Source: Streptomyces griseomycini
Lineage (GTDB): Bacteria > Actinomycetota > Actinomycetes > Streptomycetales > Streptomycetaceae
Direction: 5' to 3'
Assembly (NCBI RefSeq): GCF_014203535.1
Contig: NZ_JACHJI010000001.1
Span: 926,775-990,774, forward strand
Length of the DNA stretch: 64,000 bases
The position numbers and the translations under genes were made by a program. Position 1 is the first letter of the stretch, and every line of letters starts with the position of its first letter. Below the pieces are notes generated by a model. It saw only the letters and a program-made list of their open reading frames with translations, made no database searches and had not been told where the DNA came from. Below, one piece after another: positions 27,191 to 36,484 of this stretch.

Positions 27191-28951
27191 TCAGCCCTTC
27201 TCGAGCAGCAGCTCCGTGTTGCGGTCCGCCGGGGCGCCGGCCAGGTCCGTGCGGGCGCCCGGGGCGTTGAGGGAGAGCTCGCGGTAGAGGGCGGCGAGGC
27301 CGGTCTGGGAGAGGTCGGTGAAGTCGGTGCGGGACGGGGCGGCGGACTCGACGAGGGTGGTGAACAGGGAGAGCGTGCCGTCCTTGTTGTCCACCAGCTC
27401 GACGACCCGGGCGAGCTGCGGGAAGTCGACGTGGGAGGCGGTGGAGATCTCCCAGAAGGAGCCGCCGGGTCCGGTGTGCGGGGTGACGGCGTTGCGGTGG
27501 ATGTGGCCGTTGACCCAGGCCACCACGTTGCGGTGGCGGCCGAGGAGGGCGGCGACCTCCTCGCCGCCGTGGCGCCGTTCGTCGGGGCGGGCCGGGTCGC
27601 GGTGGGTGTTGGTCATCGACGTGCTGGTGTGGTGACTGAAGACGATCGCGTAGGAGTCCTCGTGGGTCCGCAGGGTGCGCTCCAGCCAGCGCAGTTGGGC
27701 GGTGCCGAGGGAGCCCGCGTAGTGGCCGCCCGGGTCGGTGGTGTCGAGGCTGACGCCGACGACGTCGTCGGTGATGCGGAAGGCGTAGTACTGGGTGCCC
27801 GCGTCGAGGTTGGCGGCGGTGTAGCCGTGGCCGACCGGGCCGGGGCCCCGGTGCGCCGGGTCGAGGTGGGCCCGGAGGTACTCGTCGGGGGTGAAGGGGG
27901 CGCGCCGGTCGTCGGGGGTGACGGGGCGCGCGGCGCGGGCGTGGGCCGCCAGGAACTCGCCGTACCGCACGCCCCTGGGGTCGGTGGCCTTCCTGATGGC
28001 CCGCTGGAGTCTGCGCGCCTCGGCCGCCGGTACGTCCATCAGCTTCCGTCCGCCCACCGCCAGGTCGGTGAGGCGGGGGTCGCCGTGGGAGGCGTAGCAG
28101 CCGAGCGGCATCGTGTCGTGGTTGCCGACGGTGGAGTACCAGGGGAGGTCGAGGCCGGGGCTGTTCACCTCGCGGACGGCCGCCGCGAGGAAGCCGTCCA
28201 GGTGCGGGAAACCGAGCCGCTTGTCGGCGTCGCGGACGGCGTCGTCCGGGTGCCAGTACTGCCGCAGGCCGCTGTTCTGGACGCCCTCGTAGTGGCGCGG
28301 GTCACCCGTGTTGGGGGTGACGCGGCCGCCGCTCATCACCGTCAGGAACCACTCCAGCTCGGAGCGGGTGTTGTTGTCGGTGTTGTCGCCGGTGGTCATC
28401 GCGAAGTGCAGCGGTGAGCCGGTGGCGGGGGCGCCGCGCAGCGCGTTGACCCGCTCCACCAGGGCGACCGCGCCCTGGACGGTGAGCGCCTCCTGGGGCC
28501 GCCAGGCGTGCACGTCGGCCGAGCGGAGGTACTCCAGCCGCAGCGGGTGCTGGGCGTCGATCAGGTGCAGGTCGGTGAGCTGGACGAACGCGGTGAGCGG
28601 GGTGCGGCGGCCGGCCCGGCCGGAGCGGGGCTCGGCGAGCTCACCGCGCACCACCCGGCCCCAGCCCGGGCCGTCGCCGAGCCGGCGGTAGCCCGCGGCC
28701 CCGCGCGGGGCCGCCGTGCCGGCGAGGGTGGTGCCGCGGGTGTAGGGGACGAGCGGGGCGGCCGGCGCCTGCCGCGAGGAGGCGAGCACGGCCCGGCCGT
28801 CCCCGGCGGCGGGGTCCGCGGCGGCGGCCCGGCCGTCACCGGGCCGCAGGGCGTAGCCGGCGCCGGCGGAGAGGGCCACCGCTCCGGTGGCGGCGAGGAG
28901 GGAACGGCGGTGGAGTCCGGTGGAGCCGGCGACTGAGCGTAGGCGCGACAT
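27191..28951 (-). CDS. Tat-secreted metallophosphoesterase
   Basis: 586 residues. The N-terminus carries a twin-arginine motif (HRRSLLAATGAVAL) and a hydrophobic core, so export is probably by Tat. The calcineurin-like domain shows its metal motifs in order: TDLHL, GDNTDN, GNHD, and SHH with GHIHRN. This matches the actinobacterial TIGR03767-type metallophosphoesterases. The ATG at 28951 is preceded by GGGG at about 8 bases; the open frame continues upstream but without signal-peptide character. The physiological substrate is unknown, probably a phosphate ester scavenged outside the cell. Confidence 0.88.
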   Translation of the reverse strand: MSRLRSVAGSTGLHRRSLLAATGAVALSAGAGYALRPGDGRAAAADPAAGDGRAVLASSRQAPAAPLVPYTRGTTLAGTAAPRGAAGYRRLGDGPGWGRVVRGELAEPRSGRAGRRTPLTAFVQLTDLHLIDAQHPLRLEYLRSADVHAWRPQEALTVQGAVALVERVNALRGAPATGSPLHFAMTTGDNTDNNTRSELEWFLTVMSGGRVTPNTGDPRHYEGVQNSGLRQYWHPDDAVRDADKRLGFPHLDGFLAAAVREVNSPGLDLPWYSTVGNHDTMPLGCYASHGDPRLTDLAVGGRKLMDVPAAEARRLQRAIRKATDPRGVRYGEFLAAHARAARPVTPDDRRAPFTPDEYLRAHLDPAHRGPGPVGHGYTAANLDAGTQYYAFRITDDVVGVSLDTTDPGGHYAGSLGTAQLRWLERTLRTHEDSYAIVFSHHTSTSMTNTHRDPARPDERRHGGEEVAALLGRHRNVVAWVNGHIHRNAVTPHTGPGGSFWEISTASHVDFPQLARVVELVDNKDGTLSLFTTLVESAAPSRTDFTDLSQTGLAALYRELSLNAPGARTDLAGAPADRNTELLLEKG

Positions 28952-29180
28952 GCGCGTGTCCCCCCGTGTGCGAACGCGTCGGCAGTGGTCGCGGGGCGCC
29001 CGTCGGCCGGACGCTCCGCTCGTACTGGATGCTCGGCACCGGGAATGACCCGCGTGTGAACGGGACGGCAACGCGCAGCGCCGATCGCCGTACGTGGATC
29101 TCGGACCGCCGAAGGCGTCGACGACCGCTCCCGAACCGGCCCGGAAGCGGTCACGCCGTGTTCACCCCACGGAGGCCGGG

Positions 29181-29639
29181 CTAGCCTTCCGCGGGTTCCA
29201 CCCGCCCCACCGCGGGCCGCTCCCGCCACAGGCGCAGTGCGATGTCGACCATGCGGACCCGGACCAGCCCCGGGACGGCGTCCAGGGGCTGCCAGGCGGC
29301 CAGGTCGGTGGAGCCGCCGACCTCGTTGCGCAGTTCGCCGCCGGTGATCCGGCCCTCGTAGACCAGCCGTACGCCGTGGTGGTCGACGGCGCGTCCGAGG
29401 CGGGCGGGGAAGGTGCGGCGGGTGGAGTTCACGCCGAGCAGTCCGGTGACCTCGATGCGGTAACCGGTCTCCTCCTCCACCTCCCGCCGGACGGTGTCGT
29501 AGGGGTCCTCGCCGTGCTCCGTGCCGCCGCCCGGCAGCACCCACTCGGGGACGCCTCCGGGACCCGGTGACCGGGCGAGCAGGAGCTGTCCGTCACGCAC
29601 CACCACGGCGTAGGCCGCCACCCTCAGCTTCCGTCGCAT
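29181..29639 (-). CDS. Nudix hydrolase
   Basis: 152 residues. The Nudix box is complete: GGTEHGEDPYDTVRREVEEE followed by TGYRI. It hydrolyses a nucleoside diphosphate linked to another group; the substrate is not predictable from the box. ATG start. It lies between the metallophosphoesterase and an oxidase-like gene, all on the minus strand but with separate spacers. Confidence 0.9.
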   Translation of the reverse strand: MRRKLRVAAYAVVVRDGQLLLARSPGPGGVPEWVLPGGGTEHGEDPYDTVRREVEEETGYRIEVTGLLGVNSTRRTFPARLGRAVDHHGVRLVYEGRITGGELRNEVGGSTDLAAWQPLDAVPGLVRVRMVDIALRLWRERPAVGRVEPAEG

Positions 29640-29648
29640 CCGGGGACG

Positions 29649-30548
29649 TTAACCCGGTGGTGACGGATTGGCAGGCGAATACGCGGGGGCGGACCAGCGC
29701 AGCGGCACGGCGCCCGGGGTGTCCAGGACCTCCGCGACGGTGAAGCGGACCCGGCGCTCCCCGTCGGGGGTGAACTCCGTGCGGGCCTCGCCGGTGAGCC
29801 GGAGGGCCGCTCCCGTCGTCCAGTCCAGGAGGAGCAGGCCCGCCCGGGGGTCCGCGGCCAGGTTGCCGAGGGTGAGGAACATGGCGTTGCCCGGGTAGTC
29901 GCGCCAGGTCAGTTCGGTCGGTGACGTGGTCCGGACGAAGCCGGGGTTGCCGCCCCGGTGACTGGCGTCGGCGCCGGTCCCGTGGACGGTGGCGACGAAG
30001 AAGGTGTCGGCCGCCTCCACGAACGCCCGCTGGGGGGCCGTGAGCCGGCGGGTGCGGCGGGTCTCGCCCGGTTCACGGCCGGCGACCGTCTCGTAGGAGT
30101 CCCGTTTCTGCAGGTACTTGGGGCAGTTGGCGAACACCCGGTCCGCCTCGACGGCGAAGCCGTGGGGGGTGGGGTGGAGCCGGCCGCCCAGACGCATGCG
30201 GCGGCGGGTGCGCGGGTCCAGGGCGAGGGTGCCGACGGCGGTCCCCTCGGTGGCGAGTGCCGCCGCCAGCGGGTCGTCCGGGTGCGGTCCGCCGGTGACC
30301 GACATCCGTCGCGGGCCCGTGGCGCGCACGAAGCCGGGGGTGCCGGTGAGCGGCGAGGCCCACACCCTGCCGGTCTCCGGGGCGGCGGCGCCCACCACCA
30401 GCAGCGGCTGGAGTTCCAGGAAGGCCGCCGCGACCGGTTTGATGGCGCGCCCGACGGACCGGCCGACGTGGTCGGCGGCCCCGCGGACGCCCACGCGGTC
30501 CTGCACGGCGCGCGATCCCGCGTGGTACACGTCCGTGATCGTCTCCAC
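29649..30548 (-). CDS. pyridoxamine 5'-phosphate oxidase-like flavin protein
   Basis: 299 residues. Two split-barrel halves: an N-terminal region (LLVVGAAAPETGRVWASPLTG) and a C-terminal region (FFVATVHG...NPGFVRTTS...RAGLLLLDW) of the PNPOx-like family, which binds FMN, FAD or F420. The spacing FANCPKYLQKR in the middle is typical of this two-domain subgroup. The GTG start at 30548 lies 2 bases after the stop of the VOC gene, suggesting translational coupling. The exact reaction is unknown. Confidence 0.82.
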   Translation of the reverse strand: METITDVYHAGSRAVQDRVGVRGAADHVGRSVGRAIKPVAAAFLELQPLLVVGAAAPETGRVWASPLTGTPGFVRATGPRRMSVTGGPHPDDPLAAALATEGTAVGTLALDPRTRRRMRLGGRLHPTPHGFAVEADRVFANCPKYLQKRDSYETVAGREPGETRRTRRLTAPQRAFVEAADTFFVATVHGTGADASHRGGNPGFVRTTSPTELTWRDYPGNAMFLTLGNLAADPRAGLLLLDWTTGAALRLTGEARTEFTPDGERRVRFTVAEVLDTPGAVPLRWSAPAYSPANPSPPG

Positions 30549-30550
30549 GG

Positions 30551-30994
30551 CTAGAAGAAACCGCAGGTCGGGGCGGACGCGTGGGGGGCGGGGGCGCCGG
30601 CCGCGCCGGTCGGCGCCGAGATCTCCAGGCGCGTCCCGTCCGGGTCGTGGAAGAAGATGCCGCCGGAGGCCGCGCCCTCGGCGTGGGCGACCACGCCGTC
30701 GTGGGCGAAGTCGGTGCCGTGGGCGCGCAGGGCCGCCTCGTACTCCCTGACCCGCTCGATCGATTCCGCCTCGAAGGCGAGGTGGTGCAGTCCGGCGCGT
30801 CCGCCGTCGTACGGCTCCCCCGCCTGCTGCCAGAGCGTCAGCACGAGGTTCCCGTCCTGGCCGAGGAAGGCGTAGCGCCTGCCCTCCTCCTTGCCCTCGC
30901 CGATCAGGGCGAAGCCCAGGACGTCGCGGTAGAAGGCCAGCGAGCGGTCGAGGTCGGTGACGTTCAGGCCGACGTGGCCGGTGCGCAGGGGCAT
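30551..30994 (-). CDS. VOC family (glyoxalase/bleomycin-resistance fold) protein
   Basis: 147 residues. Begins TGHVGLNVTDLDRSLAFYRDVLGF, the hallmark of the family (quoted to show the paired beta-alpha-beta modules at residues 6-29). The metal ligand positions appear as H7, E-type residue in the middle and DPDGTRLEIS at the end. It is the first gene of a two-gene operon with the flavin protein and is divergent from a CGNR-type regulator across an operator-like palindrome. Confidence 0.88.
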   Translation of the reverse strand: MPLRTGHVGLNVTDLDRSLAFYRDVLGFALIGEGKEEGRRYAFLGQDGNLVLTLWQQAGEPYDGGRAGLHHLAFEAESIERVREYEAALRAHGTDFAHDGVVAHAEGAASGGIFFHDPDGTRLEISAPTGAAGAPAPHASAPTCGFF

Positions 30995-31048
30995 GGGTTT
31001 CCCTTCGTCGAGCCCTGCGGAGGGACACAGGGCTAACCGTTGAAATAG

Positions 31049-31102
31049 ACGTTAGAGGTTAGACATGGAGCGCGTCAACCGGTCACGTACCCTTGACCGG
31101 TT
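31049..31102. promoter_or_regulatory. VOC promoter and adjoining operator-like palindrome
   Basis: On the minus strand TTGACG (31073-31078) and TAACGT (31049-31054) are 18 bases apart and form a promoter for the VOC gene. The perfect inverted repeat AACCGGTCA-N8-TGACCGGTT (31077-31102) touches its -35. It also lies just before the CGNR gene, so it could control both directions. Confidence 0.6.
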
Positions 31103-31121
31103 AGCACGGAAGGGAGAACCC

Positions 31122-31670
31122 ATGTCCGACCGGGACCGCCGCGACCCGCGCCCGCTCACCGGTGAGCCGCTCGCGCTCGACCTGCTCAACACGCGGTGGG
31201 TCCACGAGGGCGCCCCGCAGGACCTGCTCACCGGCACCGACGGGCTCGCGGTGTGGCTCGGCGCCAACGGCCTGGACGACCGCTTCGCCGCCGACGCGGC
31301 GACCCTGCGGCACACCCTCCGGGCGCGGGACGCGCTGCGGGAGGCCGTGGACGGAGCGGCGGGCGAGGGCGCGGAGGCCGTCGACGCCGTGCTCGCGCAC
31401 GGCCGGATCCGGGCCACGCTCACGGCGGACGGACCGGGCGAGCGCCCCGAGTTCGACGACGCCTCCTGGGGACCGGCCTGGCTCGCCGCCCGCGACTACC
31501 TCCGGCTGCTCACCCTCGCGCCCGACCGGATCCGCCGCTGCGCCCACGAGGCGTGCGTCCTGCACTTCTTCGACACCTCGCGCAACGGCACCCGCCGCTG
31601 GTGCTCCATGGCGGTCTGCGGCAACCGCGCGAAGGCGTCGCGCCACTACGCGCGCACGAAGGAGGGCTGA
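31122..31670 (+). CDS. CGNR zinc-finger/ABATE-domain protein, probable regulator
   Basis: 182 residues. N-terminal ABATE domain (LALDLLNTRWV, in the first third) and C-terminal CGNR zinc finger with cysteines in CAHEAC and CSMAVCGNRAKASRHYAR. Such proteins are thought to bind DNA and respond to stress; direct evidence is limited. The ATG has GGAAGGGAG upstream. It is divergent from the VOC-flavin operon and is the best candidate to bind the palindrome at 31077-31102. Confidence 0.85.
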   Translation: MSDRDRRDPRPLTGEPLALDLLNTRWVHEGAPQDLLTGTDGLAVWLGANGLDDRFAADAATLRHTLRARDALREAVDGAAGEGAEAVDAVLAHGRIRATLTADGPGERPEFDDASWGPAWLAARDYLRLLTLAPDRIRRCAHEACVLHFFDTSRNGTRRWCSMAVCGNRAKASRHYARTKEG

Positions 31671-31908
31671 CGCCCGGGCCGGCGACACCCCGGACGGTCC
31701 GGGCGACTTGTCGCCTTCGGGAGCTCATCTCCCAAAAGCGCATCGGGGGTTTTCCCCATACATCCATTTCGATTCGGTCAACCCTCCCCAAACGCCAGTC
31801 CCTTGCGTAAGGCTCGGCGATCGTCCGGGATCACGTTCCGGACCGTCGCGACCGGAGTCGATCGGCTCCGGCCGCTCCGCGATCGTTCCTTACCTCCAAG
31901 GGATGCCG

Positions 31909-34900
31909 ATGACCCACACCCCCCAGCGCGACCCGATATCGGGCACGAGACGCGTGGCCCGCATCGCCGTGGCCGCCGGTCTCGTCGCCGCGCTCTCCGC
32001 GGCCGGGCCGATACCCCTGGCCCTCGCCGTCGACGCGCCGCCCGCCGCGCCCGTCGACGGGGACATCAAGTCCGCGCACGACAAGCTCGGTGCGAAGGAC
32101 GCGGACCTGCTCGCCGAGGCCAAGGCCGACGGCGCCAAGCACGTCACGATGATGATCGCCACCGCGCCCGGGAAGACCGAGCAGGTCGCCGGGCAGCTGG
32201 ACGCGGTCAAGGGCGGTTCGGTCGGCCGGACGCACGACGAGCTCGGCTACGTCCGCGCCACCGTCCCCACCGCCAAGGCGGACTCGGCCATCGCCGCCGC
32301 CGCCAAGCTCTCCTCCGTGCACGGCATCGACCTGCGCGAGGAGATCCCGCTGGACGACCCGACGCCGAGCGCGGACACCGCGAAGCGGGCCGGGGGCAAG
32401 GACCGGGGGCACGGCGGGCACACCTACCGGGGCCCCGACGAGCGGACCCCGGCGAAGAACCCGTACAACCCGTCCTTCGAGACCGGCGCCGTGGAGTTCG
32501 TCGAGGACAACCCGAAGGCGGACGGCCGCGGCGTCACCATCGGCATCCTCGACTCGGGCGTGGACCTCGCCCACCCGGCGCTGCAGAGGACCACCACCGG
32601 CGAGCGCAAGATCGTCGACTGGGTGACGGCGACCGACCCGATCGTGGACGGCGACCGGACCTGGCGCCCGATGTCCTCCTCCGTCTCCGGGCCGACCTTC
32701 ACCTACAGCGGCAGGACCTGGCAGGCCCCGGCGGGCGACTACCGGATCAGCACCTTCCTGGAGTCGTACACCACCGGCGGCGACGCGGGCGGCGACGCCA
32801 ACCGCGACGGCGACACCACCGACTCCTGGGGCGTGCTCTACGACGCCGCGGCCGGCACGGTCCGCGTCGACCTGAACAACAACTTCGACTTCGGCGACGA
32901 CGCCCCGATGAAGCCGTACAAGGACGGCTTCCAGGTCGGGTACTTCGGCACCGACGACCCGAAGACCGACGTCGCCGAGCGCCAGCCGTTCGTCGTGGAG
33001 ATCCGCAAGGACGTCCCGATGGACCCCTACGGCGGCGACTGGGTCGGCAAGAAGCTCGACTTCGTCAACATCGGTGTCATCGAGGGCTCGCACGGCTCCC
33101 ACGTCGCCGGCATCACCGCCGCCAACGGCCTGTTCGGCGGCCGGATGGACGGTGCCGCCCCCGGCGCGAAGCTCGTCTCGTCCCGCGCCTGCACCTGGTC
33201 CGGCGGCTGCACCAACGTCGCGCTCACCGAGGGCATGATCGACCTCGTCGCCGACCGCGGCGTCGACATCGTCAACATGTCCATCGGCGGCCTGCCGGCG
33301 CTGAACGACGGCAACAACGCCCGCGCCGAGCTCTACACCCGCCTGATCGACACCTACGGCGTCCAGCTGGTGATCTCCGCGGGCAACTCCGGCCCCGGTG
33401 CCAACACCATCGGCGACCCGGCGCTCGCCGACAAGGTCATCTCGGTCGGCGCCTCCGTCTCCAAGGAGACCTGGGCCGCCAACTACGGCTCCGTGGTGGA
33501 GAAGAAGTACGCCATGATGCCGTTCTCCTCGCGCGGTCCGCGTGAGGACGGCGGCTTCACGCCGACGCTGGTCGCGCCCGGCGCCGCGATCAACACCATC
33601 CAGACCTGGTCGCCGGGCGCCCCGGTCGCCGAGGCGGGCTACGACCTCCCGGCCGGTTACGGCATGCTCCAGGGCACCTCGATGGCCTCCCCGCAGGCCG
33701 CCGGTGCCGCCGCGCTGCTGCTGTCGGCCGCGAAGCAGAAGGGCATCGACCTCCCGCCCGCGAAGCTGCGCACCGCCCTCACCTCCACCGCCGAGCACAT
33801 CAGCGGCGTGCAGGCCTACGAGGAGGGCGCCGGCCTCATCGACGTCGAGGACGCCTGGGACGAGATCCGCGACGGCGCCACCGCGCACTCGTACACGGTG
33901 AAGGCGCCGGTCGACACCGCGATCGACCAGTTCCTGAAGACCCCGGGCTCCGGCACCGGCCTCTACGACCGCGAGGGCGGCCTGAAGGCCGGCCAGAAGA
34001 AGACGTACGACATCACCATCACCCGTACGTCCGGCCCCGACCGCGCGCTCCGGCACGAGCTCGAGCTCGAGAACAACGCCGGCCGCACCTTCCGCATCCT
34101 CGGCGACGACGACGTCCGGCTGCCGCTGAACGAGCCGGTCACCGTCAAGGTCCAGGCCGCGCCCGGCTCGGCCGGCATCAAGAGCGCGATCCTGGAGGTC
34201 GACGACCCGCGCACCGAGGGCGTTGACAAGCAGGTCCTGAACACCGTGGTCGTCTCCGCGCCGCTGAAGCACACCTTCTCCGCCTCGGGGTCGGTGCAGC
34301 GCAACAGCCACACCTCCCACTTCGTCACCGTGCCCGAGGGCGCGAAGACGCTGGAGATCGCGCTGAGCGGGCTGAAGGACAAGAGCCAGACCCGGTTCGT
34401 CGCCATCCACCCGTACGGCGTCCCGGCCGACCCGACGTCGACGATCAACTGCTACCCGAACTACACCAACCCGGCCAACACCTGCCGCCCCGACCTGCGG
34501 TCGTACGAGAACCCGCAGCCGGGCGTCTGGGAGATCGAGGTCGAGTCGCGCCGCACCTCGCCGCTGCTCGACAACCCGTACGAGCTGGACGTCGCCGTCC
34601 TCGGCGCGGCCTTCGACCCGGAGACCGTGACCGTGCCCGAGGCGAAAGTCGGCACCCCGGCCGCCGTCTCCTGGAAGGTGACGAACGAGTTCGCCGCCCT
34701 GGACGGCAAGCTGGTGGGCGGCCCGCTCGGCTCGTCCAAGACCGACCGGCCGGCCATCAGGACGGGTGAGACGCACACCACCACGGTCGAGGTGCCCGAG
34801 GGCGCCGAGTCGCTCGACGTGGCCATCGGCAACGTCTCCGACGCCTCCGCCGACCTGGACCTGACGGTCTACGACCAGGACGGCAACCAGGTCGCCCAGT

Positions 34901-35232
34901 CCGCCGACGGCGACTCGGAGGAGTCGGTGTCCATCGCCGGGCCGGCCGCCGGTACGTACACGGTGGAGGTCGTGGGCTACTCCGTCCCGGCCGGCTCCAC
35001 CGACTACGACTACCGGGACGTGTTCTTCTCCGCCTCGCTCGGTGAGGTCACCGTCGACGGCTCCGCGCCGGTGAAGCTCGGCACGGGCGACTCGGCCACC
35101 GTCTCCGGCCAGGTCACCGCCGCCGCGGCGGCTCCCGAGGGCCGTGCGTTCTTCGGCCGGGTCCAGCTGGTCAACGCGCGCGGCACGGTCGCGGGCGTCG
35201 GCAGCGTGGCGATCGGGACGGTCGTTCCGTAA
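31909..35232 (+). CDS. large secreted subtilisin-family (S8) serine protease
   Basis: 1107 residues with an N-terminal signal (basic stretch, then ARIAVAAGLVAALSAAG). After a propeptide-like region, the subtilase domain has D215 (ILDSGVD), H395 (GSHGSHVAG), oxyanion N493 (ISAGNSG) and S591 (GTSMASP). Between Asp and His lies an insertion of about 180 residues, much longer than in subtilisin. The C-terminal 450 residues look like beta-sandwich, pre-peptidase-type modules (TVEVPEGAESLDV, YTVEVVGY). ATG 31909 has AAGGG at a good distance, whereas ATG 31903 is too close to it. It is expected to degrade extracellular protein. The spacer 31671-31908 shows no gene. Confidence 0.93.
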   Translation: MTHTPQRDPISGTRRVARIAVAAGLVAALSAAGPIPLALAVDAPPAAPVDGDIKSAHDKLGAKDADLLAEAKADGAKHVTMMIATAPGKTEQVAGQLDAVKGGSVGRTHDELGYVRATVPTAKADSAIAAAAKLSSVHGIDLREEIPLDDPTPSADTAKRAGGKDRGHGGHTYRGPDERTPAKNPYNPSFETGAVEFVEDNPKADGRGVTIGILDSGVDLAHPALQRTTTGERKIVDWVTATDPIVDGDRTWRPMSSSVSGPTFTYSGRTWQAPAGDYRISTFLESYTTGGDAGGDANRDGDTTDSWGVLYDAAAGTVRVDLNNNFDFGDDAPMKPYKDGFQVGYFGTDDPKTDVAERQPFVVEIRKDVPMDPYGGDWVGKKLDFVNIGVIEGSHGSHVAGITAANGLFGGRMDGAAPGAKLVSSRACTWSGGCTNVALTEGMIDLVADRGVDIVNMSIGGLPALNDGNNARAELYTRLIDTYGVQLVISAGNSGPGANTIGDPALADKVISVGASVSKETWAANYGSVVEKKYAMMPFSSRGPREDGGFTPTLVAPGAAINTIQTWSPGAPVAEAGYDLPAGYGMLQGTSMASPQAAGAAALLLSAAKQKGIDLPPAKLRTALTSTAEHISGVQAYEEGAGLIDVEDAWDEIRDGATAHSYTVKAPVDTAIDQFLKTPGSGTGLYDREGGLKAGQKKTYDITITRTSGPDRALRHELELENNAGRTFRILGDDDVRLPLNEPVTVKVQAAPGSAGIKSAILEVDDPRTEGVDKQVLNTVVVSAPLKHTFSASGSVQRNSHTSHFVTVPEGAKTLEIALSGLKDKSQTRFVAIHPYGVPADPTSTINCYPNYTNPANTCRPDLRSYENPQPGVWEIEVESRRTSPLLDNPYELDVAVLGAAFDPETVTVPEAKVGTPAAVSWKVTNEFAALDGKLVGGPLGSSKTDRPAIRTGETHTTTVEVPEGAESLDVAIGNVSDASADLDLTVYDQDGNQVAQSADGDSEESVSIAGPAAGTYTVEVVGYSVPAGSTDYDYRDVFFSASLGEVTVDGSAPVKLGTGDSATVSGQVTAAAAAPEGRAFFGRVQLVNARGTVAGVGSVAIGTVVP

Positions 35233-35266
35233 GGGAGCGGCAGTTCCGCGAGGGACCGCCGTGCAC

Positions 35267-35300
35267 GAGGGGCGGGCGTCCGTACGGGCGCCCGCCCCTC
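35267..35300. terminator. bidirectional hairpin terminator
   Basis: A perfect 12-bp stem (35267-35278 with 35289-35300) between the convergent protease and sigma-partner genes. Confidence 0.85.
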
Positions 35301-35310
35301 CGTCGTTTCC

Positions 35311-36483
35311 TCAGCCGCAGGTCAGGGTGCGCGACTCGGGGAGCGAGGCGGTGATCCGGGCCCGCTCGGGGGCGATGTCCTCCTCCCCGACGACCACCGT
35401 GTCCGGGTGGTCGCCCTCGAGGGGCACGCCGATCATCACCCGGTCGCCCTCGCGCAGGCGGGGCTGCCCGGCCGCGTCCAGCACGAAGGTCACCCGGTGG
35501 CCGTCCTCCGTCCCCTTGTGGGCGCGGGACACCCGAAGCGTGATGCGTTCCCGCCCGGCACCCGGCAGCGGTTCCACGGCCACGACGGCGCCCTCGGCGA
35601 CGAGGCGGGCGCAGGCGAGGTAGCGGGGGCTGCCGAAGGCGACACCGCCCTGCTTGCCGGCCGCGGAGTCCGCCGCGGCCTCGCTGCTGCCGCTCGCCGC
35701 GTCGGACCCTCCCCCGCCCTGCACCACGAGCCAGCCCATCCCGGCGACCACGGTGGCGGCGGCCGCCGCGGCGAGGGCGCCGAAGGCGACCCCCAGGGGA
35801 CGACGGACACGACGCGGCCCACGCGGCCCCCGGGAACCACCGGGCCGGACGGGGCCGCTGGGGCCGGAGGAGCCGGTGGTCCCGGCGGGTCCCGCGGGCG
35901 TGACGGACGCGGTGGGCACCGCAGGCCGCGGGGACGCAGCGGGACCGGCGTCCCCGGTGGACCCCGTCGGCCCTGTGGGTACCGCATGCCCCGTCGACCC
36001 GGAGGATCCGGGCCTCGCCCGGGTCCCGGTGACGACCGGCCGGTCCCCGGGCCCGCTCCCCGGGGCGGCCGACCGGTTCCCGGTCCCGTTCCGGGGGGCC
36101 GGGTCGCCCGGTGGCCGTGCCCGGACGCCCTGCCCCGTCCCGTCGTCTGGCTCCGGCCGCTTCCCCCCGGGCCGAGCGGCCCCGCCCCGCCCCGCCGGGA
36201 CGTCGTCCTCCCCACCGGCGGGGGCGGCCTCGGCCGGGGCGGCGAGCGCGTCCCCGATCAGCGCCAGCTGCTCCCGCAGGACCGCGAGGTCGGCGACGGC
36301 GGCACCGTGCGCCGCCAGGAACGCCGGGTCCCGACGGCCCCGCGCGGGCAGCGGCTCGTCCAGGATCGCGGCCATCAGGGCGTCCGTGCCGTCGTACGCG
36401 ATGTCGTCGTACGCGGTGCCGTCGTGCGCGCCGTGTCCGGCGTTCCCCTGCCCGGGGGCCCGGTCGTCGTCGTGGGCGGTCAC
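35311..36483 (-). CDS. single-pass membrane protein paired with ECF sigma factor (putative anti-sigma)
   Basis: 390 residues: a short acidic N-terminal domain (residues 1-80, with a helix DPAFLAAHGAAVADLAVLREQL), a long low-complexity Gly/Pro/Thr/Ser segment (90-215), one transmembrane helix (about 230-256) and an external C-terminal domain ending in LTCG. The GTG start lies 1 base after the sigma-factor stop codon, so the two are coupled. Position and topology suggest an anti-sigma factor, but I see no zinc-binding HxxxCxxC motif, so it would be a non-ZAS type. The role is inferred from context. Confidence 0.65.
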   Translation of the reverse strand: MTAHDDDRAPGQGNAGHGAHDGTAYDDIAYDGTDALMAAILDEPLPARGRRDPAFLAAHGAAVADLAVLREQLALIGDALAAPAEAAPAGGEDDVPAGRGGAARPGGKRPEPDDGTGQGVRARPPGDPAPRNGTGNRSAAPGSGPGDRPVVTGTRARPGSSGSTGHAVPTGPTGSTGDAGPAASPRPAVPTASVTPAGPAGTTGSSGPSGPVRPGGSRGPRGPRRVRRPLGVAFGALAAAAAATVVAGMGWLVVQGGGGSDAASGSSEAAADSAAGKQGGVAFGSPRYLACARLVAEGAVVAVEPLPGAGRERITLRVSRAHKGTEDGHRVTFVLDAAGQPRLREGDRVMIGVPLEGDHPDTVVVGEEDIAPERARITASLPESRTLTCG

Positions 36484-36484
36484 G

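Noticed and set aside
24701..28417. Very long plus-strand open frame of over 1,200 codons
   Set aside because: It runs antisense through a serine hydrolase and a metallophosphoesterase and reads as Arg/Gly/Pro/Val-rich sequence; it is a GC-driven shadow.
28966..29184. 72-codon plus-strand frame between the metallophosphoesterase and Nudix genes
   Set aside because: It has an arginine-rich composition and no ribosome binding site, and overlaps the metallophosphoesterase promoter area.
31162..31908. Long N-terminal extension of the subtilase frame
   Set aside because: It overlaps the CGNR gene in another frame and precedes the signal peptide; ATG 31909 has a good ribosome binding site.
31831..34776. 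Minus-strand open frame opposite the subtilase
   Set aside because: The plus strand encodes a clear S8 protease with all catalytic residues; the minus frame is low-complexity.
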